DNA of 64,000 bases, from assembly GCF_030149515.1 (NCBI RefSeq), contig NZ_JASBRI010000013.1:145094-209093 (forward strand), read 5' to 3'. The translations under genes and the position numbers were made by a program. This DNA comes from Maricaulis sp. (lineage in GTDB: Bacteria > Pseudomonadota > Alphaproteobacteria > Caulobacterales > Maricaulaceae). Below are positions 1 through 9,239 of the stretch, in pieces (position 1 is the first letter of the stretch; each line of letters begins with the position of its first letter). Below the pieces are notes generated by a model. It ran no database searches. It was not told the origin of the DNA and was given only the letters and a program-made list of their open reading frames with translations.

Positions 1-87
1 GCTCAAGCGCTGGGCCGGGCCATCGACGCTGCGCGGACCTCGCTGAACCCGGCCATCGCCCGGTCGCAAGAACCGGGTGGAGCCTAG
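1..87 (+). CDS. C-terminal end of an unrecognised protein (partial)
   Basis: Frame 1 is open from the first base to a TAG at 85-87 and gives 28 residues rich in Ala, Arg and Gly. The stretch has no domain or motif I can name. The next gene begins 25 bases after this stop on the same strand. It could be the tail of an upstream gene in the same transcript or a chance open stretch; only the sequence before the window would decide. Confidence 0.35.
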   Translation, partial: AQALGRAIDAARTSLNPAIARSQEPGGA

Positions 88-112
88 TGCCGGGTGGCGT
101 AGACTGGGTGTC

Positions 113-961
113 ATGACTGCACAAATCTACGATCTCGACACATCCAGCCGCGATTATCGCCGCATCGCCTCGGCGCTTGCCTTTCTGGGCGAGAACTGGC
201 GCGATCATCCCGATCTGGAAGCCGCCGCCCGCGCCGCAGGCCTGTCGCCCCACCATTTCCAGCGTGTCTTTACCCGCTGGGTCGGGGTGAGCCCGAAAAA
301 GTATGTCGGCGCCCTTGCCCATGGCGCCGCCCGCGAGGCCCTCGACGAGGGCGCGAGCATGCTCGATGCTGCCTTCGATGCGGGCCTGTCCGGTCCGGGC
401 CGGCTGCACGATCTGTTCATCGCCCACGAGGCGGTAACGCCGGGCGATGCGAAACGGCGCGGCGCCGGCCTGGCTTTTACCTGGGGCACGGCCCCGACAC
501 CCTTCGGCGAGGCCGTGCTGTTGATCTCGCCGCGCGGCCTGTCGGCCCTGGCCTTTGCCGATCCCGATACCGAAGCCGGCTTTGCCGATCTGGAGGCGCG
601 CTATCCGGCGGCGGATTATCGCCGGGACGATGCCGAGGCCCGGCGCTGGGCCGAGCGCATCTTCACGCTGCGTGACAGCGACCCGATCCCGCTGGCGCTC
701 TACGGCACGCCCTGGCAGCGGCAGGTCTGGCGCGCGCTTCTGACCATACCGGCGGGGGCGACCACGACCTACAAGGCCATCGCGGAACGGGTGTGCACGC
801 CCAAGGCGGCCCGGGCCGTCGGCGCGGCAGTGGGCGCGAATCCCGTCTCCTGGCTTATTCCCTGCCACCGGGTCATCGCGGCCGACGGCCAGCTGACCGG
901 CTATCACTGGGGTGTTGACCGCAAGCGGGCCATGCTCGCCTACGAGGCGATGGCGAGCTAG
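113..961 (+). CDS. AraC-type / methylated-DNA-protein-cysteine methyltransferase (Ada-like, lacking the Ada zinc domain)
   Basis: This 282-residue protein has an AraC-type helix-turn-helix in about its first 100 residues (LSPHHFQRVFTRW region). A C-terminal O6-alkylguanine DNA alkyltransferase domain follows, with the active-site motif PCHRVI; the acceptor cysteine is about residue 251. E. coli Ada also has an N-terminal Cys4 zinc domain that repairs phosphotriesters and switches on transcription, and that domain is absent here. The protein should remove alkyl groups from O6-guanine and O4-thymine by suicidal transfer. Whether it still regulates genes is uncertain. I chose the ATG at 113 over an upstream GTG at 77 because family homology begins soon after it. 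The gene lies 9 bp before the next one. Confidence 0.88.
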   Translation: MTAQIYDLDTSSRDYRRIASALAFLGENWRDHPDLEAAARAAGLSPHHFQRVFTRWVGVSPKKYVGALAHGAAREALDEGASMLDAAFDAGLSGPGRLHDLFIAHEAVTPGDAKRRGAGLAFTWGTAPTPFGEAVLLISPRGLSALAFADPDTEAGFADLEARYPAADYRRDDAEARRWAERIFTLRDSDPIPLALYGTPWQRQVWRALLTIPAGATTTYKAIAERVCTPKAARAVGAAVGANPVSWLIPCHRVIAADGQLTGYHWGVDRKRAMLAYEAMAS

Positions 962-970
962 ATTGGGGGC

Positions 971-1540
971 ATGACGAACAACCCCTTCGCCCTTGCCGCC
1001 ATCATCGGCCTCGTGGCCGCTGCCGCCTTCCTGATCCGCTGGGTCGCGGCGCGCCGGCGGCTGATGGAAGACGCGCGGATCGAATACCGTGAGCGCTGCG
1101 AATCCAAACCCGGCACGGTGAAGGGCGTCGATGCCGCGGTCTTCGAACGCCTCTATGTCGCGGCCTTCGAGCCGCGCTGGGCGCTCTATATCGCCGCCGC
1201 TCTGGTGCTGGCGATCCTGGTGACCCCGGCCGCCGCCTTCGGTCTGGTCGCGCTGTGGCCGGTCATCGTGATGGGGCTGGATGGCGGACCCTGGTATGAT
1301 GTCGGCTATTATCCCTGGATGTTCTACATGTTCTTCGGCTTCTGCGCGGTCTGGGCATTGTGCGGATTTGTCGTGGCCCGCATTCACCATGCCCGGCGGC
1401 CGGAACCCTTCAATCCCGCCCTCGCCCGCGCCCGTGGCGAACCGCTGGACGATGTTGTCATTCCGCGCAAACGCCCCAAATGGGCGGTCAGGGCCCGGCC
1501 CGATCGGAAGCCGGATGTACCCGCCAACGAGTCGGATTAG
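971..1540 (+). CDS. Hypothetical membrane protein
   Basis: The 189-residue protein has an N-terminal hydrophobic segment (about residues 6-24) followed by an Arg-rich stretch. Two further hydrophobic segments lie at about residues 73-100 and 112-137, so three membrane passes are likely. The C-terminal 50 residues are charged and Pro/Arg-rich and probably cytoplasmic. I do not recognise the family. It follows the alkyltransferase gene by 9 bp and precedes glyoxalase I by 12 bp, so the three are probably co-transcribed, but this gives no firm functional clue. Confidence 0.7.
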   Translation: MTNNPFALAAIIGLVAAAAFLIRWVAARRRLMEDARIEYRERCESKPGTVKGVDAAVFERLYVAAFEPRWALYIAAALVLAILVTPAAAFGLVALWPVIVMGLDGGPWYDVGYYPWMFYMFFGFCAVWALCGFVVARIHHARRPEPFNPALARARGEPLDDVVIPRKRPKWAVRARPDRKPDVPANESD

Positions 1541-1552
1541 GGGATTGCCGCC

Positions 1553-2011
1553 ATGCGTTACCTGCACACCATGGTCCGGGTCTCGGACCTGGAGGAAAGC
1601 CTGCGCTTTTACTGTGAGGGCCTGGGCCTGACCGAGATCAGCCGGATGGACAGCGAAAAGGGCCGTTTCACCCTCATCTTTCTGGCCACGCCGGAGGATG
1701 TCCAAGCGGCCGGCTATACGGGCGGGAAGATACCCGAGGGCCTGCCGTGTGTGGAGCTGACGTGGAACTGGGATCCCGAGGAGTACACAGGCGGCCGCAA
1801 TTTCGGCCATCTCGCCTATCGCATGGACAGTGTCTACGACACCTGCCAGCGGCTGATGGACATGGGCTACACCATCAACCGTCCGCCCCGCGACGGCCAC
1901 ATGGCCTTTGTACGCTCGCCGGACGGGATTTCCGTCGAGCTGCTCCAGCGCGGCGAGCACCTGCCCCCGCAGGAGCCCTGGGCGAGCATGGAGAATACGG
2001 GGAGTTGGTAG
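1553..2011 (+). CDS. gloA: Lactoylglutathione lyase (glyoxalase I)
   Basis: Glyoxalase I isomerises the hemithioacetal of methylglyoxal and glutathione to S-lactoylglutathione in the cytoplasm. The 152 residues hold the paired beta-alpha-beta-beta-beta vicinal oxygen chelate repeats. The expected metal ligands are His5, Glu68, His86 (in GHLAY) and Glu129 (in SVELLQ). The protein is slightly longer than the E. coli enzyme because of a loop around residues 45-62. It is the last gene of a tight three-gene series. Its glutathione co-substrate could be supplied by the gshB found further along. Confidence 0.93.
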   Translation: MRYLHTMVRVSDLEESLRFYCEGLGLTEISRMDSEKGRFTLIFLATPEDVQAAGYTGGKIPEGLPCVELTWNWDPEEYTGGRNFGHLAYRMDSVYDTCQRLMDMGYTINRPPRDGHMAFVRSPDGISVELLQRGEHLPPQEPWASMENTGSW

Positions 2012-2150
2012 TTTCCTGCCGACGCCGGTGGGAAGGGAAACTCGCCGGATGTGCGGCGGAAGGGTGAGGCGGGCCTGCGCCGCAGCCGTCGGCCCCTTCT
2101 GCCGCGTGTCGCTCGGCCGCCTCCCCCTCAAGCAGGGCAGAAAGGGCTCC

Positions 2151-2825
2151 CTACGCCGCCCGCCGCATGTCTTCGAACCTTTTCCCCGGCTCGTCCTCAT
2201 AGCTTTCCGCCAGCACCGTCAGCCGTTCGATGCGGTCGGTGCGGAAGTGGCGGAAATCGTTTCGCAGTTCGCACCAGGCGGACAAGAGCCAGACGCGGCC
2301 GAAACAGGTCAGCGCCAGCGGGCGGATGACGCGTTTGGTGACGACATCGTCGAGGGAGTTGTAGACCACGCGCAGCTTGCGTCTCGACGCGATGGCGTTG
2401 CGCACCGGGCCGAAGGCTTCCGGCCGCACGGTCTCGTCCAGGAAGGCAGCAAAGAGCGGTGTCGAACGAAGGCGCTGGCGGTGTGTGTCCGGCAGTGCGT
2501 GCTCGATCTTGGACAGCGCCTCGGCGGCGGCCGAGGCCAGGTCCCTGTCGCCCGTCGCCTTGACCAGGCGAGCGCCCAGGGCCAGCGCGTCCAGCTGTTC
2601 GTAGGAAAAGGTCAGCGGCGGCAGGTCGAAACCGGGGCGCAGCACATAGCCCACGCCGGCCTCTCCGTCGATCGGGGCGCCGGAGCCGATCAGGTGGGCG
2701 ATATCGCGATAGATGGTGCGTTCGGAAACCTCGAAACGCTTGCCCATCTCCTGGGCGGTCACCGCCCCCGGCGCGGCTTCGCGCAGGGCCTGGACGATGC
2801 GGATGAGACGTTCGGCGCGGCGCAC
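2151..2825 (-). CDS. YafY/PafC-like transcriptional regulator with HTH and WYL domains
   Basis: The N-terminus carries a DeoR/HTH_11-type winged helix (KRFEVSERTIYRDIAHL), and the C-terminal half is a WYL domain. WYL domains bind ligands or nucleic acids in many stress regulators. I start the gene at the GTG at 2825 because AGGAGG lies five bases before it. An in-frame TTG at 2840 would place the ribosome binding site inside the gene. The 224-residue length is normal. The upstream 100 bp contains three copies of TTGTCA (2890, 2928, 2939) of unknown meaning. The target genes are unknown. Confidence 0.85.
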   Translation of the reverse strand: MRRAERLIRIVQALREAAPGAVTAQEMGKRFEVSERTIYRDIAHLIGSGAPIDGEAGVGYVLRPGFDLPPLTFSYEQLDALALGARLVKATGDRDLASAAAEALSKIEHALPDTHRQRLRSTPLFAAFLDETVRPEAFGPVRNAIASRRKLRVVYNSLDDVVTKRVIRPLALTCFGRVWLLSAWCELRNDFRHFRTDRIERLTVLAESYEDEPGKRFEDMRRAA

Positions 2826-2941
2826 TGACACCTCCTGCAAGCCGGATAGCGTGGCGGGATGATGTCAGGGTTCGCGGGTTCAGGCAAGATTGTCACAGCG
2901 CCGGTAGTTCACGTGCGCAGGGCAGGTTTGTCAGGATATTG

Positions 2942-3766
2942 TCAGCCTGCAACGACATCCTGCATGGAATAATGCCCGGCCGGCCGGGCCTGTCCGCCAT
3001 TGTCGATCCAGCGGGCCGCCGCCAGCGCCCCGCGCGCGAAGATGGCGCGATCGAAGGCGCGGTGAGTGATGGCGATCTCCTCCATCTCGGCGACTAGGCG
3101 CACGGCATGCTCGCCGACAATCGCGCCGCCCCGTGTGACGGCGAAACCGATCGTTCCGGGTTTACGTGGTCCGGTATGGCCGTGGCGGGCCCAACTGGCG
3201 ACCTCTTCGAGGCGCTCGCCTCGGGTTTCGGCAGCGGCCCGGCCCAGCATCAGCGCCGTGCCGGAGGGGGCGTCGGCCTTCATCCGATGATGGCTTTCCT
3301 CGATCTCGATATCCCAGTCCTCCGCCGGCAGCCGTGCCGCATGACGCACCAGGGCCTCGGCAATGGCGACGCCCAGGGAAAAATTGTCAGCCGTGAGCAG
3401 GGGCACCCGCCGGGAGACCGCGTCCAGACGGGCTGCCTGCTCGGCGTCGAACCCCGTCACCCCGCTGACGAGCGGCGTCCCGTTTCGCTCGGCCAGGTAT
3501 TCCGCAGCGGCCACGGTCATGGCAGGCAGGCTGGCATCGATCACCACATCGGCCTCGCCCAGCGCATCCTCCAGCGTGACATCGGCGCGGCGGCCGATGG
3601 GTTCGCCGCCCAGCCAGGCACCGATATCCTGACCCGCCGCTGCCGAGCCGAGACGAACCACGGCGCCGGCCAGTTCCATATCCGGCGCGTCCAGAATCGC
3701 GCGGCCGATGGCGCTGCCCAGCCGTCCCGTAGCGCCCAGCAGGGTGATCTTCATTCTCCGGCTCAT
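2942..3766 (-). CDS. dapB: 4-hydroxy-tetrahydrodipicolinate reductase
   Basis: DapB reduces hydroxy-tetrahydrodipicolinate with NAD(P)H in the diaminopimelate/lysine pathway, which feeds peptidoglycan synthesis. The 274 residues start with a Rossmann nucleotide-binding motif (LLGATGRLG). They contain the substrate-binding and catalytic region IEIEESHHRMKADAPSGTAL, in which the HH pair and the lysine are characteristic. The ATG at 3766 overlaps the stop of the upstream membrane-protein gene by 4 bp and has GGGAGG six bases before it. An internal ATG at 3754 is possible. It is the last gene of the minus-strand dnaK-to-dapB series. Confidence 0.95.
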   Translation of the reverse strand: MSRRMKITLLGATGRLGSAIGRAILDAPDMELAGAVVRLGSAAAGQDIGAWLGGEPIGRRADVTLEDALGEADVVIDASLPAMTVAAAEYLAERNGTPLVSGVTGFDAEQAARLDAVSRRVPLLTADNFSLGVAIAEALVRHAARLPAEDWDIEIEESHHRMKADAPSGTALMLGRAAAETRGERLEEVASWARHGHTGPRKPGTIGFAVTRGGAIVGEHAVRLVAEMEEIAITHRAFDRAIFARGALAAARWIDNGGQARPAGHYSMQDVVAG

Positions 3767-4890
3767 CCACCGCCTCCCGTGACCAGTCGATTTGCCAGTG
3801 TTTCAAAAACATAGGACCCTATGATGGGAATTACCGGCAACAGGATGTAAAGCGAGAACCGGGTCGTGATACTGGCCGATACGGGCCATTCCCGCAGCCC
3901 GTTCACCCAGACCTCGTAATCGGTATAGCCCGCCAGCGCCGAGGCCGCGTCCGCATCGCCGGCCAGCGCCTTGTCGCGCATTGCCGACATTTCGGCATGG
4001 ATACGGTCCAGTTCGGCCTGTTTGGCGGCCCGGATCTTCACATGAACCGGATGGAGTGCGCTGGTCAGCAGGAAGAGGCCGCCCAGCACCGAGGCGCTGA
4101 CCACCGGCACTGTCATCCACAATTGTTCGGCGGCGAACAGCTGATCGGGTTCGTTGGGATTGATCAGGAACAACAGCAGGATGGCTGCCATGATCATCCA
4201 CGACCGGGCCGCTCTCAGCCCGATCCGGCCAAACACGTCCAGCCGGTCGAGACGGAACAGGTCGATCTCGAGATGGTCGCGGATGAGTTGCTTGATCGCA
4301 CTGCTCTCGCGCGCCACGTCGACGCCGGCGCGAAACCCTATTCCGTAGAGAAAGGGCGAGACGAGGACGAACCATAACCCGACCGAAGCCAGATAGGTGG
4401 ACAAGGTGAAATTGCTGGTGACGATCAGGACACCATTGAAAAACAGACCGGCCACGGCCCCGGCGAAGAACATGCCCGTGTAGTAGCGGCGCCAGGCGAT
4501 CGGAATGCCGTCGGCCAGGCCCCGGGCTCCGGCCGCGCCCTGCGGTGTCACCGCAGCGATCAGATGGGGAATTTCAGCCGCCCACATCCGCCGCCCGGCT
4601 TCGGTAAAGGCAGTGCCGGCCGTGAAGATGAGAGAGAGCACAAGGGCGATCCAGGCGACCTGGGTCAGCACCGGATCGCCGTCGGCCCCGGTTTCGAACA
4701 GGGGTGGCCGGCCGGTGATTTCGGCGATCAGCACATAGAGCCCGTAAACCGCAACGAAGATCGTCAGCGTGGTCACTGCAAATCCGCCGGGCGAGGCGCG
4801 ATAGGCCCGCACCTCTAGTGGCTGGTAGTATCCGGCCTGCGATGCGGCGGGCCCGGTTTTCGGGTCGGCTTGCTGCGGCGTGGTATCCAT
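3763..4890 (-). CDS. Multi-pass membrane protein of unknown function
   Basis: The 375-residue protein has about seven hydrophobic segments, at roughly residues 38-58, 76-96, 136-160, 165-187, 230-247, 256-276 and 343-362. A charged stretch resembling a short coiled coil lies at about 280-310 (KIRAAKQAELDRIHAEMSAM). I recognise no transporter signature or catalytic motif. The gene follows dnaJ by 47 bp and overlaps dapB by 4 bp, so it is probably translated from the same message as dapB. The context does not reveal a substrate. Confidence 0.75.
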   Translation of the reverse strand: MDTTPQQADPKTGPAASQAGYYQPLEVRAYRASPGGFAVTTLTIFVAVYGLYVLIAEITGRPPLFETGADGDPVLTQVAWIALVLSLIFTAGTAFTEAGRRMWAAEIPHLIAAVTPQGAAGARGLADGIPIAWRRYYTGMFFAGAVAGLFFNGVLIVTSNFTLSTYLASVGLWFVLVSPFLYGIGFRAGVDVARESSAIKQLIRDHLEIDLFRLDRLDVFGRIGLRAARSWMIMAAILLLFLINPNEPDQLFAAEQLWMTVPVVSASVLGGLFLLTSALHPVHVKIRAAKQAELDRIHAEMSAMRDKALAGDADAASALAGYTDYEVWVNGLREWPVSASITTRFSLYILLPVIPIIGSYVFETLANRLVTGGGG

Positions 4891-4937
4891 GCGCGAACCC
4901 TACGCCGCGCCGGCGCAGACTGTCACGCGATCACGCC

Positions 4938-6122
4938 CTAATTCGCGTTTGGACGGCCGTCATCGGTCGTGACATCGTCCCAGAACTGTTTGACTTTGTT
5001 GAAGAAACCCGCGCTGTCAGGGTTGCAGCCCTCGCCGGACAGGTCGCAGAATTCCTTGAGGAGTTCCTTCTGCCGGTCGCAGAGATTGCGCGGGGTTTCA
5101 ACAAACAGTTCGACGATCATGTCGCCGCGCGGCCCGCCGCGCAGGCGCGGCATGCCCTTGCCCTTCAGCCGCATGCGGCGGCCCGTCTGGGCGCCTTCGG
5201 GGATCTTCATCTCGGCCTTGCCGCCCTCGATCGTGGGTACCGGGATGGAACAGCCCAGGGCCGCCTGCACCATGGAGGCCGGTGTGCGGCAATAAAGGTT
5301 GGGGCCGTCGCGCTCGAAAATCTCGTGCGGGCGAACGGAAATGAAGATGTAGAGATCGCCGCGCGGGCCGCCTCGGGCCCCGGCTTCGCCCTCGCCGGCC
5401 AGGCGGATACGGGTACCATCCTCGACGCCGGCCGGAACGGTGACGTTGAGGGTGCGGTTCTTGCGCACCCGGCCGACCCCGTCGCACTCCTGGCAGGGCG
5501 TCTTCACATACTGGCCGCGTCCGCCACAATGCGGGCAGGTCTGTTCCATGGTGAAAAAGCCTTGGGACCGGCGGATCCGGCCAGCACCATGGCAGGTGCC
5601 GCAGGTTTCCAGCTCGGTGCCCGGCTCATTGCCCTGCCCGTCGCAGCGTTCGCAATGCATGGCCGTGGGCACCTTGATCGTGGTGTCCTTGCCGTTGAAG
5701 GCCTCTTCCAGCGAAATCTCCAGATCAAAGCGCAGGTCGGCGCCGCGGGCCGGTCCGTGACTGCGTCCGCCACGGCGTCCGCCCATACCGCCCATACCGA
5801 AGGCCTCGCCGAAGACCTGTTCGAAAATGTCCGCGAACTCGGCCGCACCGGCCGCTCCGCCGAACGGGCCCTGACCGCCGCCCATGCCGCCATTGTGCTC
5901 GAACGCGGCATGACCCATGCGGTCATAGGCGGCGCGCTTGTCCTTGTCCGACAGGATAGCATAGGCCTCGCCGACTTCCTTGAACCGCGCCTCGGCGCCC
6001 GCGTCGCCCGGATTCTTGTCCGGATGGTATTTCATCGCAAGCTTGCGATAGGCGCTCTTGAGGGCCTTGTCGTCGGCGGATTTATCGACGCCGAGGGTTT
6101 CGTAATAGTCGCGCTTACTCAT
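4938..6122 (-). CDS. dnaJ: Chaperone protein DnaJ (Hsp40)
   Basis: DnaJ delivers unfolded clients to DnaK and stimulates its ATPase. The 394 residues show the full type I layout: a J domain with the HPD motif (KYHPDKN) near residue 33, a Gly/Phe-rich linker ([12 protein letters not shown]), four zinc-binding CxxCxGxG repeats ([32 protein letters not shown]), and the C-terminal client-binding domains. The ATG at 6122 shares one base with the stop codon of the upstream FkbM-type gene, which implies translational coupling. DnaK lies one gene further upstream. Confidence 0.97.
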   Translation of the reverse strand: MSKRDYYETLGVDKSADDKALKSAYRKLAMKYHPDKNPGDAGAEARFKEVGEAYAILSDKDKRAAYDRMGHAAFEHNGGMGGGQGPFGGAAGAAEFADIFEQVFGEAFGMGGMGGRRGGRSHGPARGADLRFDLEISLEEAFNGKDTTIKVPTAMHCERCDGQGNEPGTELETCGTCHGAGRIRRSQGFFTMEQTCPHCGGRGQYVKTPCQECDGVGRVRKNRTLNVTVPAGVEDGTRIRLAGEGEAGARGGPRGDLYIFISVRPHEIFERDGPNLYCRTPASMVQAALGCSIPVPTIEGGKAEMKIPEGAQTGRRMRLKGKGMPRLRGGPRGDMIVELFVETPRNLCDRQKELLKEFCDLSGEGCNPDSAGFFNKVKQFWDDVTTDDGRPNAN

Positions 6123-6985
6123 CAAATTTCACCATCGGGCAGAACCAGGATCGCGTTCTGCCGCATTTGCCGCGCCAGCGTGTATCCGTGCTGCAGGCAC
6201 AGACCGGCAGCGCCGTCCTCAATCGCAGCATCGTGCCGCGTCTCTATCAGAATCATGCCAGGCCACAGCGTTCGCGGTGATTCCGCGAAGAAGGTCTTAA
6301 GAACGAGCGGTTCATAGCCCTCGATGTCCATTTTCATGACATCGACCCGCTCGATACCGGCCTCGGCGAGCGCCGCCGCCAGCGGGCGTAGCGGGACGCT
6401 TTTCCCCTCGCCGCGGGCTTCGACATGGACCTCGCCGCGATTTTTGCCGCAGGCGCTCATCCAGACCTCACCCTCTTCGGCACCGAGCGCCCAGGGCAGG
6501 ACTGTCACGGCCTCGGCATTCGAGGATTGAAGATTGAACTCCAGCCGGCGCCGGTTTTCCGGATCGGGCTCGATCGCCAGTACCTGGACCGGCTTGGCCA
6601 GCTCGGCGGCGTCGGCCAGCACCGAAAGCGTATAAAGGCCCGCATTGGCCCCGGCGTCGACAAAGACGAAAGCATCCTCGCTGTCGTGTTCTGCCAGACG
6701 GGCGCGGATCTCGGCACGTTCGGCATTGTCCCAGGTCTTCGCACCGGCAAAGACCCGTTTTTCGCAACGATTGTCGCGCAGGTGAAGCCGGGCGAACTGG
6801 CCGGGAAAGACCTCGATATCCGCGATCTCCCGACCGCTGGACATCAGGGCGCGGCGGACCAGGGTTTCCGCCCCGCGGCGCAGGGCATCCAGAGGCAGGG
6901 AGGTGGGCAGGCGCCGCAGCCATTCGGCCGGAGCGGGAAGCGCGAAGGCGCCAAAGGGAGCAGAGATCGGGTCGGGACGGGCCAT
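6122..6985 (-). CDS. FkbM-family SAM-dependent methyltransferase
   Basis: The 287-residue protein contains a Rossmann-like SAM-binding core. It has the motif [13 protein letters not shown], an acidic second-strand residue in [18 protein letters not shown], and the FkbM-typical [16 protein letters not shown] motif. FkbM enzymes usually O-methylate sugars or small molecules; the substrate here is unknown. I chose the ATG at 6985 because a GGAG stands about six bases upstream and the residues before it look non-conserved. The gene sits between dnaK and dnaJ, 63 bp after dnaK, and its stop overlaps the dnaJ start. In most bacteria dnaK and dnaJ are adjacent, so this is an insertion into the chaperone operon. 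Confidence 0.88.
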   Translation of the reverse strand: MARPDPISAPFGAFALPAPAEWLRRLPTSLPLDALRRGAETLVRRALMSSGREIADIEVFPGQFARLHLRDNRCEKRVFAGAKTWDNAERAEIRARLAEHDSEDAFVFVDAGANAGLYTLSVLADAAELAKPVQVLAIEPDPENRRRLEFNLQSSNAEAVTVLPWALGAEEGEVWMSACGKNRGEVHVEARGEGKSVPLRPLAAALAEAGIERVDVMKMDIEGYEPLVLKTFFAESPRTLWPGMILIETRHDAAIEDGAAGLCLQHGYTLARQMRQNAILVLPDGEI

Positions 6986-7048
6986 GGGGCTCTCCGGGGC
7001 CGGACGGCCCGGAGCGACGGCTTGTCCATCGCTCCGGAACACCGGACC

Positions 7049-8959
7049 TTACGCGTCCTTCTTGTTTTCGTCGTCGACTTCGGAGAATTCCGCGTCAACC
7101 ACGTCGTCCTCGGAAGCATCCCCGGTGGTTTCGCCACCCTCGGAGGCTTCGGACTGCTGAGCGGCATACATGGCCTCGCCCAGCTTCATGGCGGCCTGGA
7201 CCAGGGCCTGGGTCTTCTGCTGGATGGCTTCGGGGTCTTCGCCGTCCTTGACGTCCTTCAGCTCGGCCAGGGCCGCCTCGATGGCGTCCTTGTCGGCGGC
7301 CGGGACCTTGTCGCCGAATTCCTCGAGCTGTTTCTCGGTCTGATGGACCATGGCTTCGGCGCCGTTGCGGGCCTCGGCCAGGTCCTTCTTCTTCTTGTCG
7401 GCCTCGGCATTCGCTTCGGCGTCCTGGACCATCTGCTCGATATCGTCGTCCGAGAGGCCGCCGGAGGCCTGGATGCGGATCGCCTGTTCCTTGCCGGTGG
7501 CCTTGTCCTTCGCCGAGACGTTGACGATGCCGTTCGCGTCGATGTCGAACGTGACCTCGATCTGCGGCAGTCCGCGCGGGGCCGGCGGGATGCCGACCAG
7601 GTCGAACTGTCCGAGCAGCTTGTTATCGGCCGCCATTTCGCGCTCACCCTGGGATACCCGGATGGTCACGGCGGTCTGGTTGTCGTCGGCGGTCGAGAAG
7701 ACCTGGGACTTCTTGGTCGGGATGGTGGTGTTGCGCTCGATCAGGCGGGTGAACACGCCGCCCAGGGTTTCGATGCCCAGGGAAAGCGGGGTCACGTCGA
7801 GCAGCAGCACGTCCTTCACATCGCCCTGCAGCACGCCGGCCTGGATGGCAGCACCCATGGCGACGACCTCGTCCGGATTGACGCCCTTGTGCGGGTCCTT
7901 GCCGAAGAAGCCCTTTACCGCTTCCTGGACTTTCGGCATGCGGGTCATGCCGCCGACCAGGACGATGTCGTCGATCTCGGACGCCGAGATACCGGCATCC
8001 TTGAGGGCCTTCTTGCACGGATCCAGCGTGCGCTTGATCAGATCCTCGACCAGCGCCTCCAGCTTGGCGCGGGAGAGCTTGATATTGAGGTGTTTCGGGC
8101 CCGAGGCGTCGGCGGTGATAAAGGGCAGGTTCACCTCGTAGGAGGTCGCCGAAGACAGTTCCTTCTTGGCCTTCTCGGCTTCTTCCTTCAGGCGCTGCAG
8201 GGCCAGCTTGTCCTGGCGCAGGTCGATGCCGTTTTCCTTTTTGAACTCGTCGGCGAGGTATTCGACGATGCGCATGTCGAAGTCTTCACCACCGAGGAAG
8301 GTGTCGCCATTGGTCGCCTTCACCTCGAAGACACCGTCGCCGATTTCCAGAATGGAGACGTCGAACGTGCCGCCACCGAGGTCGAAGACGGCAATCGTCT
8401 TGTTCTCTCCCTTGTCCAGACCGTAGGCGAGGGCCGCCGCGGTCGGCTCGTAAATGATGCGCAGGACTTCCAGGCCGGCGATCTTGCCGGCATCCTTGGT
8501 GGCCTGACGCTGGGCGTCATCGAAATAGGCCGGAACCGTGATGACCGCCTTCTCGACCTTTTCGCCGAGATAGCTTTCCGCGGTCTCTTTCATCTTCTGC
8601 AGCGTGAAGGCCGAAATCTCGGAGGGTGCATATTTCTTGTCGCGCCCCTGAACCCAGGCATCGTTGTTGTCCGACGGCACGATCTTGTAGGGCACCATGT
8701 CGATGTCTTTTTTGACCGTCGGATCGTCCATCATGCGGCCGATCAGGCGCTTGATGGCAAAGAACGTGTAGTCGGGATTGGTGACGGCCTGGCGCTTTGC
8801 CGGCTGGCCCATGAGGCGCTCGCCATCCTCGGTGAAAGCCACCACGGAGGGGGTTGTCCGCGCGCCCTCTGAATTCTCGATGACCTTCGCCTGGCCGTTT
8901 TCCATAACGGCCACACAGGAGTTGGTCGTACCCAGGTCGATGCCGATGACCTTGCTCAT
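7049..8959 (-). CDS. dnaK: Chaperone protein DnaK (Hsp70)
   Basis: DnaK is the ATP-dependent chaperone that binds exposed hydrophobic segments and works with DnaJ and GrpE. The 636 residues begin with the phosphate-1 motif [11 protein letters not shown]. They contain the ATPase signatures [16 protein letters not shown] ([14 protein letters not shown]) and [12 protein letters not shown], then the substrate-binding domain ([13 protein letters not shown]) and a charged acidic tail. The ATG at 8959 is set by homology. The frame stays open upstream to 9097, but those residues do not belong to the family. An RpoH-like promoter lies about 170 bp upstream, so heat-shock control is likely. HrcA and GrpE are encoded 4 kb away. 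Confidence 0.98.
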   Translation of the reverse strand: MSKVIGIDLGTTNSCVAVMENGQAKVIENSEGARTTPSVVAFTEDGERLMGQPAKRQAVTNPDYTFFAIKRLIGRMMDDPTVKKDIDMVPYKIVPSDNNDAWVQGRDKKYAPSEISAFTLQKMKETAESYLGEKVEKAVITVPAYFDDAQRQATKDAGKIAGLEVLRIIYEPTAAALAYGLDKGENKTIAVFDLGGGTFDVSILEIGDGVFEVKATNGDTFLGGEDFDMRIVEYLADEFKKENGIDLRQDKLALQRLKEEAEKAKKELSSATSYEVNLPFITADASGPKHLNIKLSRAKLEALVEDLIKRTLDPCKKALKDAGISASEIDDIVLVGGMTRMPKVQEAVKGFFGKDPHKGVNPDEVVAMGAAIQAGVLQGDVKDVLLLDVTPLSLGIETLGGVFTRLIERNTTIPTKKSQVFSTADDNQTAVTIRVSQGEREMAADNKLLGQFDLVGIPPAPRGLPQIEVTFDIDANGIVNVSAKDKATGKEQAIRIQASGGLSDDDIEQMVQDAEANAEADKKKKDLAEARNGAEAMVHQTEKQLEEFGDKVPAADKDAIEAALAELKDVKDGEDPEAIQQKTQALVQAAMKLGEAMYAAQQSEASEGGETTGDASEDDVVDAEFSEVDDENKKDA

Positions 8960-9130
8960 TGATCGTCTCTCCGTTTTTCCAAGCGGGACCGGCTCGGCGC
9001 ATACCGGACCTTGTTCACAAGCGTCCCGGATGCCGTTCGCCGTCCCCTTCGGGATCGTCATTGATATACCGGCGATGCCGCCGCCGGTGTGGTTCACGCT
9101 GCCGGGGAATAACCCCGCGCTTGGTGGGCG

Positions 9131-9159
9131 ATTTAGGGAGGGCGGGCTGACAGTGCAAG
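9131..9159 (-). promoter_or_regulatory. Candidate RpoH (sigma-32) promoter of dnaK
   Basis: Read on the minus strand, CTTGCAC (9159-9153) is followed after 14 bases by CCCTAAAT (9138-9131). This resembles the sigma-32 consensus CTTGAAA, N11-16, CCCCATNT. It would start transcription near 9124 and give a leader of about 165 nt before the dnaK ATG. The 280-bp gap between dnaK and the divergent gene at 9240 holds no CIRCE element that I can see. The assignment is from consensus matching only. Confidence 0.55.
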
Positions 9160-9239
9160 TGCGTGTTCAGGCCAAGTACAGGCCGGACCGGCTCATATGA
9201 TATCCTGCCGGTGCTGAGAAACCAGCGGGAGGAAGGGAA

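Noticed and set aside
6425..8872. Very long open frame of 815 codons on the plus strand opposite dnaK
   Set aside because: It is the antisense shadow of dnaK and the FkbM gene. Its product is Gly/Leu/Asp-rich without domains, as expected when a strongly biased GC-rich gene is read backwards.
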